Shown piece by piece: positions 1 through 14,185 of a stretch of DNA of 64,000 nucleotides (within the stretch, counting starts at the first letter, position 1; every line of letters begins with the position of its first letter). A program made the translations under genes and the position numbers. The notes under the pieces were generated by a model. It saw only the letters and a list, made by a program, of their open reading frames with translations, had not been told where the DNA came from and did not search any database. Origin of the DNA: Lota lota (Eukaryota > Chordata > Actinopteri > Gadiformes > Lotidae). Location of the stretch: NCBI GenBank assembly GCA_026745465.1, contig JACYXH010000211.1:324501-388500 (forward strand), in the 5' to 3' direction.

Positions 1-840
1 GTGTGTGTGTGGATTTCGGTTAGAACTCCAGCCGAATTCGTTTTTTGTACAGCTTTCATGACAGTTTGGGTGTACAGTTGACCAGTTCGTCCAGGCCTTG
101 CGCCAATAATGACCGTTTGAACTTTAGGGGAGGGACTTTGGTTCCGACTCTGTAGTGCACTGACGGGCGGGACCTTGGGGAAGGGGGTGGGGTGTTAAGG
201 AACTAGGGTGACGTGTACTTTGCAAAAGTTCTCATGTTGATTGCATTTCAAGCAGCTTTTGTTGCTGACGTGTTGAACACAATTTTAAGTTATCCTAAGC
301 ATGTAGGGTAGGCCCTACAATAACTTGTTCAATTGCTGTTCATGTATGTGAAAAACATTGATGCATTTGGACTCGACTTACAACGGGGCTCTTTTTGTTG
401 TTTCACTGAATTAGTTTGCATTGTGTGCATTATTTCACTTTAGAAGAGCATTGCCATGAATTGTGTTGCGTTTTGCCTCAGTTTTGATTATAGGAAGGAC
501 AATATGTTAATCGCCACAGATTGCTGAAAAAAGTAATGCATTTTCTATATTTGGAAATTAACTAGTCATTTCTGAGCCGGAGAGACTACTACCTGCATTA
601 TAAGAAATACTTGCTCTCAATAACATGGCTGGTACCAATATGAAGTATAACTTTTCTACCGTTATTAACAACTTTAACATAAAAAACAAATGTATAAATG
701 CATGCATACTAAAGCCCTCTAGACCTCAAGTTTGGTCCTAATGACTAGATCCTATAACACCCTTCATAGAATACGATAATGGTGCAGCCCTCTCCATTGT
801 CTCCTGTGAGTGACGCCCCTTGTCTTCCACCACACGACAG
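1..840 (+). other. p4hb: p4hb intron 1 (3' part)
   Basis: No coding sequence is recognised before the acceptor AG at 839-840. The window opens inside a short GT run. The upstream p4hb exon, which should encode the signal peptide and the start of thioredoxin domain a, lies outside the window. AT-rich, no repeat family recognised. Confidence 0.7.
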
Positions 841-3800
841 ATGCCCCATGGTGCGGCCACTGCAAGGCCCTGGTGCCCGAGTACGCCAAGGCCGCCGGCA
901 TGCTGAAGGCCCAGGGATCAGAGATCCGCCTCGGTAAGGTCGACGCCACAGAGGAGACCGAACTGGCCCAGGAGTACGGCGTCCGGGGGTACCCCACCAT
1001 CAAATTCTTCAAAGGAGGAGAGAAGGAGGCACCCAAGGAGTACTCAGGTAGGCCGTTTGTCCTTTAAGCCGACAGATTTGTCATCCACGCGGACAAGTGT
1101 AACTTTGGTTAAATCCCCGTGTTGGTTGAGTCACTATGCTTGTGTGAAAACGAGCACTTAAGAGCGTGACCTGGAAACCTCTGCAGGTTATTTCTCGGAT
1201 GTGTTACTTTTATTATGGTCGTGTAGCTCACGCGAAAGAGTGACACGTGTCAGCCAATGTGTCGAGGGGCCCCGCCAGTCAGGAATGCAGTTGGAGCACC
1301 TCCTCCACAACTTTTCCCCCCCCGTGCGTTGGGGCCTTGCCTAGCCTAGTGATGAGATGTGCAGTTCCTCACGTCGTTGCCTCTCCACTCGCCCGCCAGG
1401 CCCAGGGATTGTGGTCAGGGGGGGGGGGGGGGGGGGGGGGTAAAGCTTTGGGAACGCTGGCCTGTGGAGGACTTCCCTGACTCCTAGCCAGCTTCTAGCA
1501 CTCTACACATTTTGCTGAGTGGGCCCTCCAGCAGAGTTTATCACCATGTGGTCAAGTTTTTATTTTTGGGAGCGGCTCTGTGTCCGACCGTCATGGATCC
1601 ATTTCAGTCACGCGTTAATAATTTATTTTTATCCGTGCGCGTTTGTTGATTTGCTTGCAAAGCCCATTTGGGGCTGGCCCTTTACGCACTGAAACTTCAC
1701 TTTGCATATGAAATACATTTGCTTTGATTTATGCTCCCTTTTTGTAGGAGTCACTCTCCAGTCATTTGTATAGGTACTCGCCTTTTTTAAATAACTTTGC
1801 TTCCATCTGTTCCAACTCTTTTGCATATGCTTGCTTTTTGTCTGTGGTTGTTTTTCAACGCTGTACAATTGTGTTGCCGTGCAGCGGGTAGGCAGGCTGA
1901 CGACATCGTCAACTGGCTGAAGAAGCGCACAGGTCCAGCCGTGACCTCCCTGACAGAGGTCGCCGAGGCGGAGGCTCTGATCGCCAACAACGAGGTCGCC
2001 ATCATCGGCTTCTTCAAGGTAAGCTTCAATGTTACTGTGGCGCTACCGGTCATATGAACAGGCAGTGGTAAATGTCGCAGCGTGTTCGGTTAAATGGCGC
2101 ATCTTCTATCGCTGTTCAAGCTTTTGCGTTGCTGTGATTGCTAATTGCATGCATTACATGCAGTGTGATTTAAAGTGCAATTATAATGTATTCCTTGAAA
2201 AGCATTTTGTTTATCAGTTGTATTTGAACTATTTAGACACTGAGTCGTTTGCCTCTGTGTTGTAGGATGCGGCGTCTGAAGACGCCAAGGCCTTTGAGAA
2301 GGCTGCAGAGTCCATTGATGAAATTCCATTCGCCGTGACCTCTGATGAATCACTTTTCGCCAAGTTTGACGTATCCAAGGATGGGATTGTTCTCTTTAAG
2401 AAAGTAGGTCATTAAAGAAAATGTATACGTTATACAAATTGTAGATGCACCAATGTTTATCTACAGACAAAAGCATTACCAGTATTCATTTTTATGTATT
2501 TTAATATATAAAATGTTGACACCCACTTTACCACAGCATACGTCTTTTGAGATCTTTTCGAAGCAATAAAAAAAATGCAGAGCATAGCCTTTAAAACCAA
2601 GAGGCTTTTTAACACCTCACAAAGCTCATTCCATATCTGAAGCGGAGGGCTCTCCCTTACAAGGACATTGCCCCACGCCCCACATTGATTAACAACTACG
2701 TGATTCAGTCTAATAATCGACCAGTCAAACAAGCAGCATGGCTTTAATATCTTTACGTAAGATCTGCCGTTGTAAAGACAGCATTTTATTTTTATGGCTT
2801 TTGGACTTGTTGTCAAGGGCGGTTATGCAATCCTGTTGACCTCATATCTGTGACCACTATATCCCACTGGTGCTAATCTGAGCATCCCGTTCTCGCCAGT
2901 GAACTCTGCGACGTATGCATTGACTTGTCTGTAACGTGATTAATTGCACACTTTCACAGGTGTCAACATGCTTGGCCGTGTTATTTATGAATTACAACAT
3001 AAACAACAATGTTGTTTATATAGCTCTACTCTGCGTTGATGTCGTCTGACCAGGAAATGGTCAACTGATAATATACTGCTCATATACTTTTCTTCCCCAC
3101 TCTTTGAAATGGACAAATGGCCTTTGCCTATTTATGTTTATTGAGTCAGTCGAAGAGCTTCTGTATCAAGGTCCAGTGGGTCAATCTAGAACAGCGTCAT
3201 CGTCATCACTAGTACTCAATTAATAGGCAATCTTATTTGACTTTTTCCGCAATGTGTTTTTATAAACCACTGGGAATTGATGTTGAGGGCCACGGTCTGT
3301 CTGTAAAGCCATTTGTTCCAGCCAGGACTAGCGATGGCCTTGCCAGCGCTATTCTTGAATACAATTATTCATCCCAACCAATTAATCAAATGTGCTTGAC
3401 AAAAAAAGAAGGAAATCCGTTATCTGTGGCTGTCGCAGGCCTGTAATAAGCCCGTCCAATCATTCCACTCGAGCTGAATGAAATGATCGGGTGGCCTACA
3501 TGTCTATCTGTCTACCTCCCTACCCAGCTACTGCGCGCACTCTGCCTATGCGGTCATGGCGAATGACCAGAGTCTTCCACAAGGCTAGGCAGACGTATTG
3601 CTAAAGCAAGCTAGCGAGTGAAGGCTTTGAAGGGAGGACTGAGATTTTTTGGGGGGTTGGATAGTTAAAAGACCTAGCTTACTCTGGCTGGCTTCTCCAA
3701 ATTGCCAACCCTAGCTTTAATGTGTAATTTCAGAATTTCCTCTCAAACCTAAAGTGTCCAACGTGTTTCTACAGTTTGACGAGGGCCGCAACACATTTGA

Positions 3801-6800
3801 CGGAGAGATGACCAAGGAGAATATCCTAGCCTTCATCAAGACCAACCAGCTCCCCCTGGTCATCGAGTTCACCGAGCAGGTAATGGTTTGGTTCAGCCCC
3901 GCCACGGCAAAAAATAATCCCTTGTGCTCGCGTACTGTTTCGTTGAGTCCACTTGGGATAAAAAGGGGTCCAGCCGTCCATCTAATGGCCAGATAAAGTG
4001 ATTAATCAAAATGTGTTGTTTCTTTGTTGCAGACCGCTCCCAAAATCTTCGGAGGAGAAATCAAGTCCCACATCCTGATGTTTGTGCCCAAGACTGCCGC
4101 AGACTTCCAGGACAAAATGGACCAGTTCAAGAAGGCCGCCGAGGGCTTCAAGGGCAAGGTAATGAGCCTTTCAAAACACAAGGCCTCGGCTCATTTGATG
4201 GCCAATTGGCCTAGCCCTTTTAGAATTTCAGTTCTTGCTCAAGTGTCTGGTCCGCCAAATTTGCTGTTTTAGTGGGAGAGGTCGTTAATGAAATTATTTT
4301 TTATTTTTTTATTCTCCTTTTTAAAAATGTACAGAGTGTAAAAACACTAATTCACCTCCTGGGTCTCTTTTCCCCCAGATCCTGTTCATCTTCATCGACA
4401 GCGAGGTGGAGGACAACCAGCGCATCCTGGAGTTCTTTGGGCTGAAGAAGGAGGAGTGCCCCGCCATCCGCCTCATCACCCTGGAGGACGAGATGACCAA
4501 GTTTAAGCCCGACAGCGACGTCATCAGCGCCGAGAGCATCACCGCCTTCTGCACACGCTTCACCGAGGGCAAGCTCCGGGTGAGTGCCGGAAGGTTCCCC
4601 CGTCTCGGAAGCTGCTATAGCTCTGAACGGCGGCCAAACGTCACGTGATATCTTGTGTGCGTTGGTCGAGGAAAGGTGTCGTCTTTGCCATAAGACTTCA
4701 TATTCCCGGTAGTCGGGCGACATACACGTGGGCTTCTGAAAAAGTGGGAAATTGTAAAAGCCACTGATAAAGTCTGGACAACTCTTCTCGTACTAACTGT
4801 TCTGTATCTCTCTTCCCCAGCCCCACCTTATGAGCCAGGACATCCCTGACGACTGGAACAAAACCCCCGTCAGCGTTCTGGTGGGAAAGAACTTTGAGGA
4901 GGTCGTTTTTGATCCCACCAAGAACGTCTTTGTGGAGTTTTGTAAGTAGTATTGCATTTTATTTCATCTTTGTGAATGTTTAAATAGGCAGCCGGTCTAG
5001 AAAGATGGATGGATAAAAATAGCCTTGACCTTTTCCTTGAGTCTAGCCCTGTAAGAGACCAGTATTCTCTGGTGCACTCAAGTTGATCACAGGTTATAAG
5101 GTGGCCCATAGCGGGAAATCGTACCCGGGATTATGCAACCGGTGCCTCATAGGCTCGTCCCCACCAACACCCACATACAAATATGTAATGTGACACTGAA
5201 AACACAAATTTGCTTGTGTGTTGTCAGTGCTGTATTTGTATATGTTCTATATTTAGAGACCTATTAAAAGCCTTTTTATACTGCTGCTTACCGTCAGATG
5301 GGCATGGCGAGGGCTAGCCGTATAGCCTGGCAAATGAGAGAGGGGGGGGTATTTTCTTGTCAGTTAAAGGATAAGGTGGGTGTTAAGGAGAGAGCACGTG
5401 CCAATGCTGTGCATGCCTGACCAATGGTATGGCATCTCATTGGAAGGAATTCATGTTGGGGTTGGACGAGTTTGAAGTCTAAATCACCCATTGCATCATT
5501 TCATCGATCGATATCAAATTAAAGAGTTGAGTGACTTTGCTTAACTGGGTGACTGCCCTTTTGTTAGGAAGTTCTTGACCGTGAAAGGATTGTGAACATC
5601 TATTAAATCATAGCAAAGTTGTTTTTGTTCTCCCATTAAACCCGTTTTCCATGTACTGAAAGTCTGTAATGGTACCTTGGGTGTGCCTGTTTTGAGTTGG
5701 TTGGATTCTTGCAGCTTTGGATTCACTCTCTACTCCCTTGGTTCCAGATGCGCCGTGGTGTGGACACTGCAAGCAGCTGGCTCCCATCTGGGACCAGCTT
5801 GGCGAGAAGTACCCAGAGGGTTCCGACACCATCATCGCCAAGATGGACTCCACAGCCAACGAGATCGAGACAGTGAAAGTTCACAGCTTCCCCACACTCA
5901 AGTACTTCCCGGCAGGAGAAGAGCGCAAGGTCAGTGCTTCTCCACCGTGCGAAATGGCCTCTTCCTTCCCCTCTGCAGACCTTTTGGGATGATGTGTATG
6001 ACCATTTTGATCTGTAGGGCTGTCCCCGCCTAAGAATTTAGTTGGTTGATTAAAAGCAATCTATCCCAACTGTAAGTCGACGATAATCATAAGTCCCAAT
6101 TGTGGTGTTAAATATTATCCAATGAGTTTCTACATTTAATTCTAGTTATTAGGGATGCAAGAAATACCCCAAATCTAATCGAATACATGGTCCAAATCTT
6201 AACGTGTAGGCTTACTGCGTTTTAATTCGCCAAATAAATCTGCAATACTTTTCAGCAATTTTTTACCTGCTTTTTACTGTTGTAGAGCTAGCGGGATACA
6301 CTGCTAAACTGCGATTTGATGTTCTATCCATTGGGGACATTTTTAAACGTGAGACTTATTCAGTTGATGTGTGTTTGAGTTAGGCTGCTGCTTAGGGCAG
6401 TGTACTTTTTCTTTCGTCTATTGTGTGGAAAGATTGACCTAACGATGGCTCTAAAGAGAGGGATGCTTAGAGCTCCGCCACTAATTAGTGGACTGTGAGG
6501 GGTCAGCCCTACTCCTTTAGTGAGTCCTCCTTTTAAGAGCGACTCAAACACGTGCCAACAGCTGAGCCCTCTGGCCTGGTGGTGCCTTGCTGTACGTCTA
6601 GAGGCCTACGTGGTGACCTCACTCGCCCATTTTTACAGTCACCGCCAACCAGTTTGTGAACGTTCGTACAGACGTTATCTTACTATAACGCTTATACTTA
6701 ACGATGAGTACCAAGGCTTAACACTATAGCACTTTATAGCTATATTTAGAAGGGTTGTAGTGTATTGGATACACCTGCTTCAAGTTGCCATCCCGTGGTT

Positions 6801-8511
6801 TATTTGTAAACGTGTATTATAGCTTTGACTTTCACTTATTAAATGACACTTTACCTCCAAATGCACTCCAGTGCCACCGGACGTCTAGAGATGCTTGCAC
6901 ACCTCCCCAATCAAACACCCAACTATATAATTTTGGGTATGGGTATGATACGCTAGCCCAATGTTAAAGTGGTGCAGTGTGCAAGCCGAAACGGGGGATT
7001 CACTTACACTTGAAGTCTCTGATTCAGTCTTTGACTGCCGTGCTCACAGCATTATTCCAAGTGCTGCTCCGGTTTAACAGGACACTATTAACCATCCTTG
7101 TTGCCCTGGCACACAAGCAAGGGAATCTGTCATCATTGGATATAAAAGTTAATGACCCTGTTTGAGTAATTAGTTTGACGTCTGGAGATTGACCCATATT
7201 TAATGTGTCCTCCCAACAGGTGATTGACTACAACGGAGAGAGGACGATGGAGGGCTTCACCAAGTTCCTGGAGAGCGGTGGCAAGGATGGCGGAGCGCCC
7301 GCAGGAGAGGAGGAGGAGGAGGAGGACGTTGATTTGGATGTAAGTGAATCTCCACAATCTTATGTTTGGAGTCGGGTGGTGGTGGCTGACTGGCACAGAT
7401 TCACGTCACTCATTTGGTCTGTAGTGCCGGCCAGCAGCGGTGTTGAGGGGCGTCGTAGGTCCACCGCACTTTGCAGCCGATTGGATTAGCTTCCACCGGT
7501 CTGATCTCGCAGTCCGCAGGATGGCGGTTGAAGTGCTGTATTTCAAAAGTAACTAAAGCAGCTACGGTAGCGAACATTACCGCTACCATTCTCGTTGAAG
7601 TGAAAACATCTTGAATTCATAAAGTGAATTCCAAAACATCAGAAATATTTTTATATTAATAAATTCAATTGTACAAATATCCATAACCGTACTGCCCCGC
7701 CGTAATCATCAGATGTAGGCTGGCGTCGCGTGGTTTACGAGGGTAGGACGAACCCGCAAAAGAACGCCGCTGTAACGCTTTACATGTCTGGTCTTTTGTT
7801 GCTGACAAACCAAGATTATTTTATTTTTAATTGGAAGTCTGCTTTGTGGTGACTTAGCCAAAAGCACATTCTTGGGCTGGGAAAAGTCTGCCAGCTTTAC
7901 ACTAGCCCCTATTATTTCTCACCATTCCCAACACCACCCCGCCCTCCTCCTCCTTCCCAGAGGTCTAATTGGGGACCAGCAGATGTATGCTGGTCCCCAC
8001 CAACGACAGCTGCACTAATGCAGCTGTCGTTGCTGTTGAGTCCCTGCAGTCAGGGGACTTTTAGGTAAAGGCACGGGCAGCCTTCCCACTAGCTTGCGTA
8101 GTAAACACGACTCCCACCCAGACCCACTCCTGTCCATCCTCGGTCAGTCTCCTCGTTGCTCGGGGCCATGCGGACGTGAGTTACAGGCGGTACAGATTGC
8201 GCATGTCATGTCTGCCATGTTATGATGTAGTGCGGACTACACTCTGTTCTCCGTTAACTGCTTAACACTACATACCTTTTTTATTATAGCTGTCCATAGA
8301 AGGGTTGTAGTTGAATGGTTACACCTGCTTACATTTCGCAGCCCGTGGTTAATTTGTACGGCGTACGTTCAAAACAAAAACGTTACGAATTGTTTTTCAA
8401 ATGATGTTCGTATTCTCCCCCCCTTTTATTTTTTTATTTTTATTTGTTTTTTAGGATGAAGCAGAACAGGAGGAGGACTCGGATGGCGAGGGGGACCACG
8501 ACGAGTTGTAA
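841..8511 (+). CDS. p4hb: Protein disulfide isomerase (prolyl 4-hydroxylase beta), 5' partial
   Basis: Thiol-disulfide oxidoreductase of the ER lumen and beta subunit of collagen prolyl 4-hydroxylase. Ten exons: 841-1047, 1885-2018, 2266-2403, 3775-3879, 4033-4158, 4379-4579, 4821-4941, 5748-5929, 7220-7339, 8455-8511. They give 462 residues after a Tyr codon split across the first intron, which fits a family length near 508 if about 45 residues are off-window. The domain order a-b-b'-a' is visible: WCGHC active sites open exon 841 and exon 5748, [11 protein letters not shown] and [14 protein letters not shown] lie in b', and an acidic Glu/Asp tail follows. Both WCGHC exons begin with the same split Tyr, as expected from internal domain duplication. 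The protein ends HDEL, an ER-retrieval signal, where human P4HB has KDEL. The start codon is not in the window. Confidence 0.97.
6015..6290. mobile_element. Degenerate non-autonomous DNA transposon fragment(s) in a p4hb intron
   Basis: The stretch beginning GGGCTGTCCCCGCCTAAG, followed by GTTGGTTGATTA and GTCGACGATAATC, resembles common teleost MITE-like repeats built on 'GGGCTGTCCCCGACTAA'. A second motif, TTAGGGATGCAAGAAATACC, recalls another such family. Ends are not clear. Assigned from memory of fish repeats, without a database comparison. Confidence 0.35.
6735..6812 (+). repeat. Dispersed repeat, copy 1 (p4hb intron before exon 7220)
   Basis: Shares the blocks AGAAGGGTTGTAGT, ACACCTGCTT, CCCGTGGTT and ATTTGTA, in the same order and spacing, with 8284-8361. 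Similarity extends weakly about 35 bp upstream (GCTTAACACTA). The block order is reminiscent of a tRNA-derived SINE head, but this is not certain. Confidence 0.55.
8001..8032. repeat. Perfect 14-bp inverted repeat (hairpin) in p4hb intron
   Basis: CAACGACAGCTGCA at 8001-8014 is followed by the loop CTAA and then by its exact reverse complement at 8019-8032. The stem is too short for a typical miRNA precursor and does not extend outward. Confidence 0.8.
8284..8361 (+). repeat. Dispersed repeat, copy 2 (last p4hb intron)
   Basis: Partner of 6735-6812, with shared blocks AGAAGGGTTGTAGT, ACACCTGCTT and CCCGTGGTT. Divergence of roughly a quarter of sites suggests an old pair. Confidence 0.55.
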
Positions 8512-10100
<1,589 letters not shown>

Positions 10101-10684
10101 TACTTTTTTTTTCACTCATTGAAAGAAAAATATAGAAATTGAGAAAACTTCAGCATATTTTAATGGTTCACGTTGAACGTATTGTGAAACAAACATAATC
10201 CTTAATATTTTGTACATCAAATATGTCATGTGAAGATGTAGAGTGCTCTGCATAGCGGGAAAGTAAGCACATGGGGAAACCATTTTTCACAACACTAATT
10301 CAAATTGTTTCAGGTCATGGTGCTATACTTTCATTATACTAAAAATGCCAATGTTAAAAACATTTTAAGTTTGTTAAATTAGTATTCAATGTTGGGATAA
10401 AGCTAAATAAAACCATTGGCATCATTTGTGATTTGTCATATTTCTTAGATCAGTGCTTTATGTGGGACATGACTAAAGGCAACATGTGTTTGTTGCTCAC
10501 ATGGCTACGTGCGTCCCGGCATGAGCAACATCTGGGTGTGGGAGTTGAAATGTGAGTTTTGTGTTGTCATGAATCCAGATACTATCTGTGGCGGGGGGCT
10601 TGTGACTTGGTTCAGGAAGAAGGGCCAATAAACGAGCCCTCTCGTCTTTCAAAGCCAGACCCTCAATCAGTGGCGTGCCACGGT
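10101..10684. other. p4hb-ppp1r27 intergenic region
   Basis: About 600 bp, AT-rich in its first half. I see no coding sequence or repeat in it. Confidence 0.5.
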
Positions 10685-10713
10685 TTAAAAATAGCCTAGA
10701 AAGAGTATATAGG
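10685..10713 (+). promoter_or_regulatory. ppp1r27: Putative ppp1r27 core promoter: MEF2-like box and TATA box
   Basis: TTAAAAATAG at 10685-10694 fits the MEF2 consensus YTAWWWWTAR. TATATAGG at 10706-10713 is a good TATA box about 200 bp upstream of the start codon. A MEF2 plus TATA arrangement fits the muscle expression known for mammalian PPP1R27. Inferred from motif match only. Confidence 0.5.
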
Positions 10714-10907
10714 GGTCTAGACAACGACCTTGGTCTTCAGAAGGCTGTAGTTGATGTACAGAGCGCCACTGAACAGCAAGACAATTAAAGGAGTTCGCTA
10801 TCCGGGAGGAGAGAATCAAAAAGGCTTCTGCGGTACATTCAATAGGATAAAACCTGACGACAGAAACGGCGAGGATTTTTTCAACGGGTACAAAGGACAT
10901 CCCGTCG

Positions 10908-11942
10908 ATGAGGTACCGCCAACGTCCTTTATCTCGAGCCATGGGAATCAAGAGTTATCCAAAGGAGTGTGAGGCACCAAAGACCTGCCCAGCGGATGAA
11001 TCTCTCAAAACTGCCCCCCGCAATGTCCACTTCCCCAACGACGTTGTTTTCCAGGACTGCGTTAGACACGGTGAGCTGGAGAGAATCGGCCCTTTCATCC
11101 GAGCCAGGAGGGTCAGTCTGGACACAATCTACCATTCTGGTAAGGTCCAATGCAGCTACATTTCAATCAATTGAGCTTTCTGCGGATCAGCTAGTCACCA
11201 CATTTTCTTAAAAGTATTTTGCTGTTAAGCTGGTCAATGGTCTTATTTCCCATTGTTACCTATTGCTAGGTATGGCCGCAATCCACGAGGCGGTACTTTC
11301 CGGGAACCTGGAATGTGTGACACTTCTGATGAAGCACGGAGCAGACCTCCACCACAGAGATGAGGAGGGATGGACCCCTCTCCACATGGCCTGCAGCGAT
11401 GGCTTCCCTGAAATTGCCCGGTAAGCGTCTTCTCCAATTATTTACAACCAAAACAAAAAGGCAGGCCAGAGGAAGGCAAAAACACTGACAGAGAACTGAA
11501 AACGACCAATAGAATTGTATTGCCTGGATTGACCAAGAACAGCATTAGTGCTCTGAGATTGAGGCCGATGCTTGCACGTGTGTTCATTGAGAAAGCACAT
11601 ATATGGTGAATGCATTAGAAGGGGACACACCATTGGCTGGCTAAGCCTCTTACGCCACAGAGGTGAGCGAAGCTGAAATATCAGCTGCATTCTTGCATAC
11701 TGTTGACCTGCCCTGGGTTTCAAGTAGGCCATGTCACAAACCTAGACAACCGTCGCTGCTGCGTGTCGAACATGATACCGTCCTCTTGCTAAGTGACGTC
11801 GCTTCTATTCCCTTCTAGGTATCTTCTCTCGCTGGGTGCTGACCGAGAGATTCTGAATGAAAGTGGAGAGAAACCCGCAGACCTTATCGACCCAGCAAAC
11901 AAGGAGTTGCTGGTGCTGTTTGGGTTGGCTGCGGATGACTAA
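10908..11942 (+). CDS. ppp1r27: Protein phosphatase 1 regulatory subunit 27 (ankyrin repeat protein)
   Basis: Small ankyrin-repeat inhibitor and targeting subunit of PP1 (DYSFIP1 in mammals, a dysferlin interactor). Three exons, 10908-11139, 11270-11420 and 11819-11942, encode 168 residues; human has 154. The segment NVHFPNDVVF aligns with human SVRFPNDVLF and carries an RVxF-type PP1 docking motif (R-N-V-H-F). Two ankyrin repeats follow: AAIHEAVLSGNLECVTLLMKHGADL-type and GWTPLHMACSDGFPEIARYL-type. The C-terminal PADLIDPANKELLVLF matches the human tail. The start at 10908 gives MRYRQRP, which resembles the basic human N-terminus, but an ATG at 10754 in another frame precedes it. The gene lies just downstream of p4hb, as in human 17q25.3. 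Confidence 0.93.
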
Positions 11943-12600
11943 ACCCCTGCTTTTATAGATACCCCTTTTCCCAAGTCCTCAAATCAATAGAAGACTGCTT
12001 CTATATTCTGTTGACAGCCCTGCTTCAATAGACAGAGATGGTGGGGCCCCAGAGAGCCTACATGCTTGCTGCCTCAGGCCGTCAGCTCTGATGGGCACAG
12101 ATTCAGCAATGGCATCAGATGAAAAGAAGACCAGCATTACTTGGAATCCTGTTGAGTGGCGGGAACTTCTGCTGGTACAAGCCTCAACCTTAGCTAGTCC
12201 ACCTAGTCTCCAATTTGTATAATCTTGCAAACAGTTTTTTTTTTTTTTGGTGTCATTTCAAATGTGTCACCAGGGACACATTTTTCTCGTTCCGTCTATT
12301 TGACATATTTAAGAAATCTGGACTGATTTTGAACGTTCCTAAATTTGAAACAGGAGAAGCCATTTTTAGTTGGACTGCGTAGCCTGTAATGACGCGACAC
12401 CTATTGTATACTAAGGTTAGCAGAGGAATGAAACGCAAGGTCCTATTACAGCAAAGCTTGTTAGTGGTTTCGATGTAATGAATAAGAATCCTAATCCTCA
12501 AAACCTGCAGAGTGCTCTTGGTGAATGGCAATGTTTAGTTGATCTTATTCACAAAGATTTGTTTACTGTATTTTTTTATTACTTTTTTAAATAAAGTCGC
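11943..12600 (+). other. ppp1r27: ppp1r27 3' UTR with poly(A) signal
   Basis: Non-coding tail after TAA 11940-11942. AATAAA at 12590-12595 is the likely poly(A) signal. No repeat recognised. Confidence 0.6.
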
Positions 12601-13299
12601 CTGAACACAAGTGAATACTGTATCAGTATCTTCTACTTCATTAAATACACCTTAATTAAACAACTACTACACAACTGTTACTATACAACAAAAAACTACA
12701 ATTGTTCAAGTACTAACTTATGGGAGTAGTGGACTCAAACCAATGACCCACCGTCAGTAAGCCTGGTGACCATGGAGCCCTGACTTCTGCCTATCCTCCA
12801 GGACAAAGTCACTTATGGAGGCCAAGAGCAGTGGTCCCCAGAATCCTAGATGGCCATTGGTTTGGCCAACGTCTACCCTGCACATCTCTTTACACACCAA
12901 CAGCTCCACCTTGAGACAGGATTCGGTCATTTGCAGATGACACAATGTTCTGAACTTTATTGACTTTGTGGGCAGCCTAACCAAGACAGATTTACTTTCA
13001 TAGGATTAAGATGGACGTCAGCTAAGCATGTGCTGTCTACAGCAGTTCTATTTAATCAGTCACACAAAACACCATTGAGTTTGACCAATTATTTAATGGC
13101 ACACCTGATTGATTTATTTTTACTGCAGAGCTCACATTTAATTGTTTGTTTATTTGTATTGTATTTTAGTCATTATTTCCAAACCCTTCTCAAAGTCAGC
13201 AGTCTATCAGTTTACATTATAAATATACGTTGTATGTAGGGGAGTAATAATTTACTGTTGGGGATGAATGAAAAGATCATGATCACAGGATTGCTCTAG
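12601..13299. other. ppp1r27-anapc11 intergenic region
   Basis: Non-coding stretch with nothing recognised. A minus-strand open frame at 12754-12984 has no recognisable similarity. Confidence 0.4.
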
Positions 13300-13435
13300 G
13301 GCTGGACTGTCACGGTCCACCTGAAAGGATCCTTAAGCAAGATGCCAAACCCCCCTACCTGCTCCATAATATGTAAACAGTCCCTGTAAGGCCCATTGGA
13401 GCAACGCGGCTGCTAAATGACAAAATAAATGGTGC
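13300..13435 (+). mobile_element. tRNA-derived SINE, body and tail
   Basis: Shows GGATCCTTAAGCAAGATGCC, CTACCTGCTCC and the tail GGCTGCTAAATGACA, a divergent form of the teleost 3' motif 'GTCTGCTAAATG'. The same body occurs at 42555-42670, 48690-48860, 49765-49835 and, inverted, 58555-58735. Confidence 0.65.
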
Positions 13436-13661
13436 GAGACAAACCAATTATGTCAACCGTGGCACAAGCATTTCATAGAAAATAATGTATTTAATAACCA
13501 ATTAAATTGGCCAGCTTGATGCAATGGCATGAACAATGCAAACCATAGGGATATAAAACATACACATATTTCTTTATACAATTCACTTTCAAAAGTGTTA
13601 CACTGCAGCTGAAGCCTTCCTGTTCTCGGCGAGGCATTACCACAGTGACGCCTGTGCAGAC

Positions 13662-14185
13662 TCATTCCTTAAACTTCCATTCTTGCCGGCACATTGGACA
13701 CTGTTGTTGGACCTGCTGAGAGTTTAGCCATTTGAGGATGCAGTGCATATGGAAACAGTGGGAGCATTGGCCCCAGACAAGGGGACAGTCATCCCCAGGA
13801 ACCTTACCTGCAACATATTAGAACCAGCATTTTATATCCATTTTAACAGCACCTACATTAGAGCATGTATGGACAATAATAGGTGTCAATTAGCTGTTTA
13901 GTGTGAATATTTGCAGTGTTGCAGCAAAAGGGCTTGCAATTCATCTAACGTTACGTCGATTCATATCAACATTCTGGTAACTGTTACTCCTAAAAACGGC
14001 TAGATATGTGCTGAACAACTCAATATGTGTAATGCTTTGCGCCAAAGTTAAGTTTACAGTAGTAATGTATGCTTACAGTCTGGACAGCATCCATTGAAGG
14101 ACATTCTGCAAATCCCACAGTTCTCGTCGTTGGCCACCCATAACCAGGACGCCACGCCGTTCCACTGTTTGACTTTTACCTTCAT
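13662..14185 (-). CDS. anapc11: Anaphase-promoting complex subunit 11 (RING-H2)
   Basis: Catalytic RING subunit of the APC/C E3 ubiquitin ligase; it recruits E2 enzymes together with the cullin APC2. Two coding exons on the minus strand, 14185-14077 and 13807-13662, give 84 residues, exactly the human length. The protein starts [20 protein letters not shown] and contains the zinc ligands of the [22 protein letters not shown] and CPMC. It ends CRQEWKFKE. The intron splits a Cys codon (T|GT) with GTAAGC and GCAG borders. It lies head to head with alyref. Confidence 0.97.

Noticed and set aside
8001-8032. miRNA precursor
   Set aside because: A 14-bp stem with a 4-nt loop is too short and does not extend outward.
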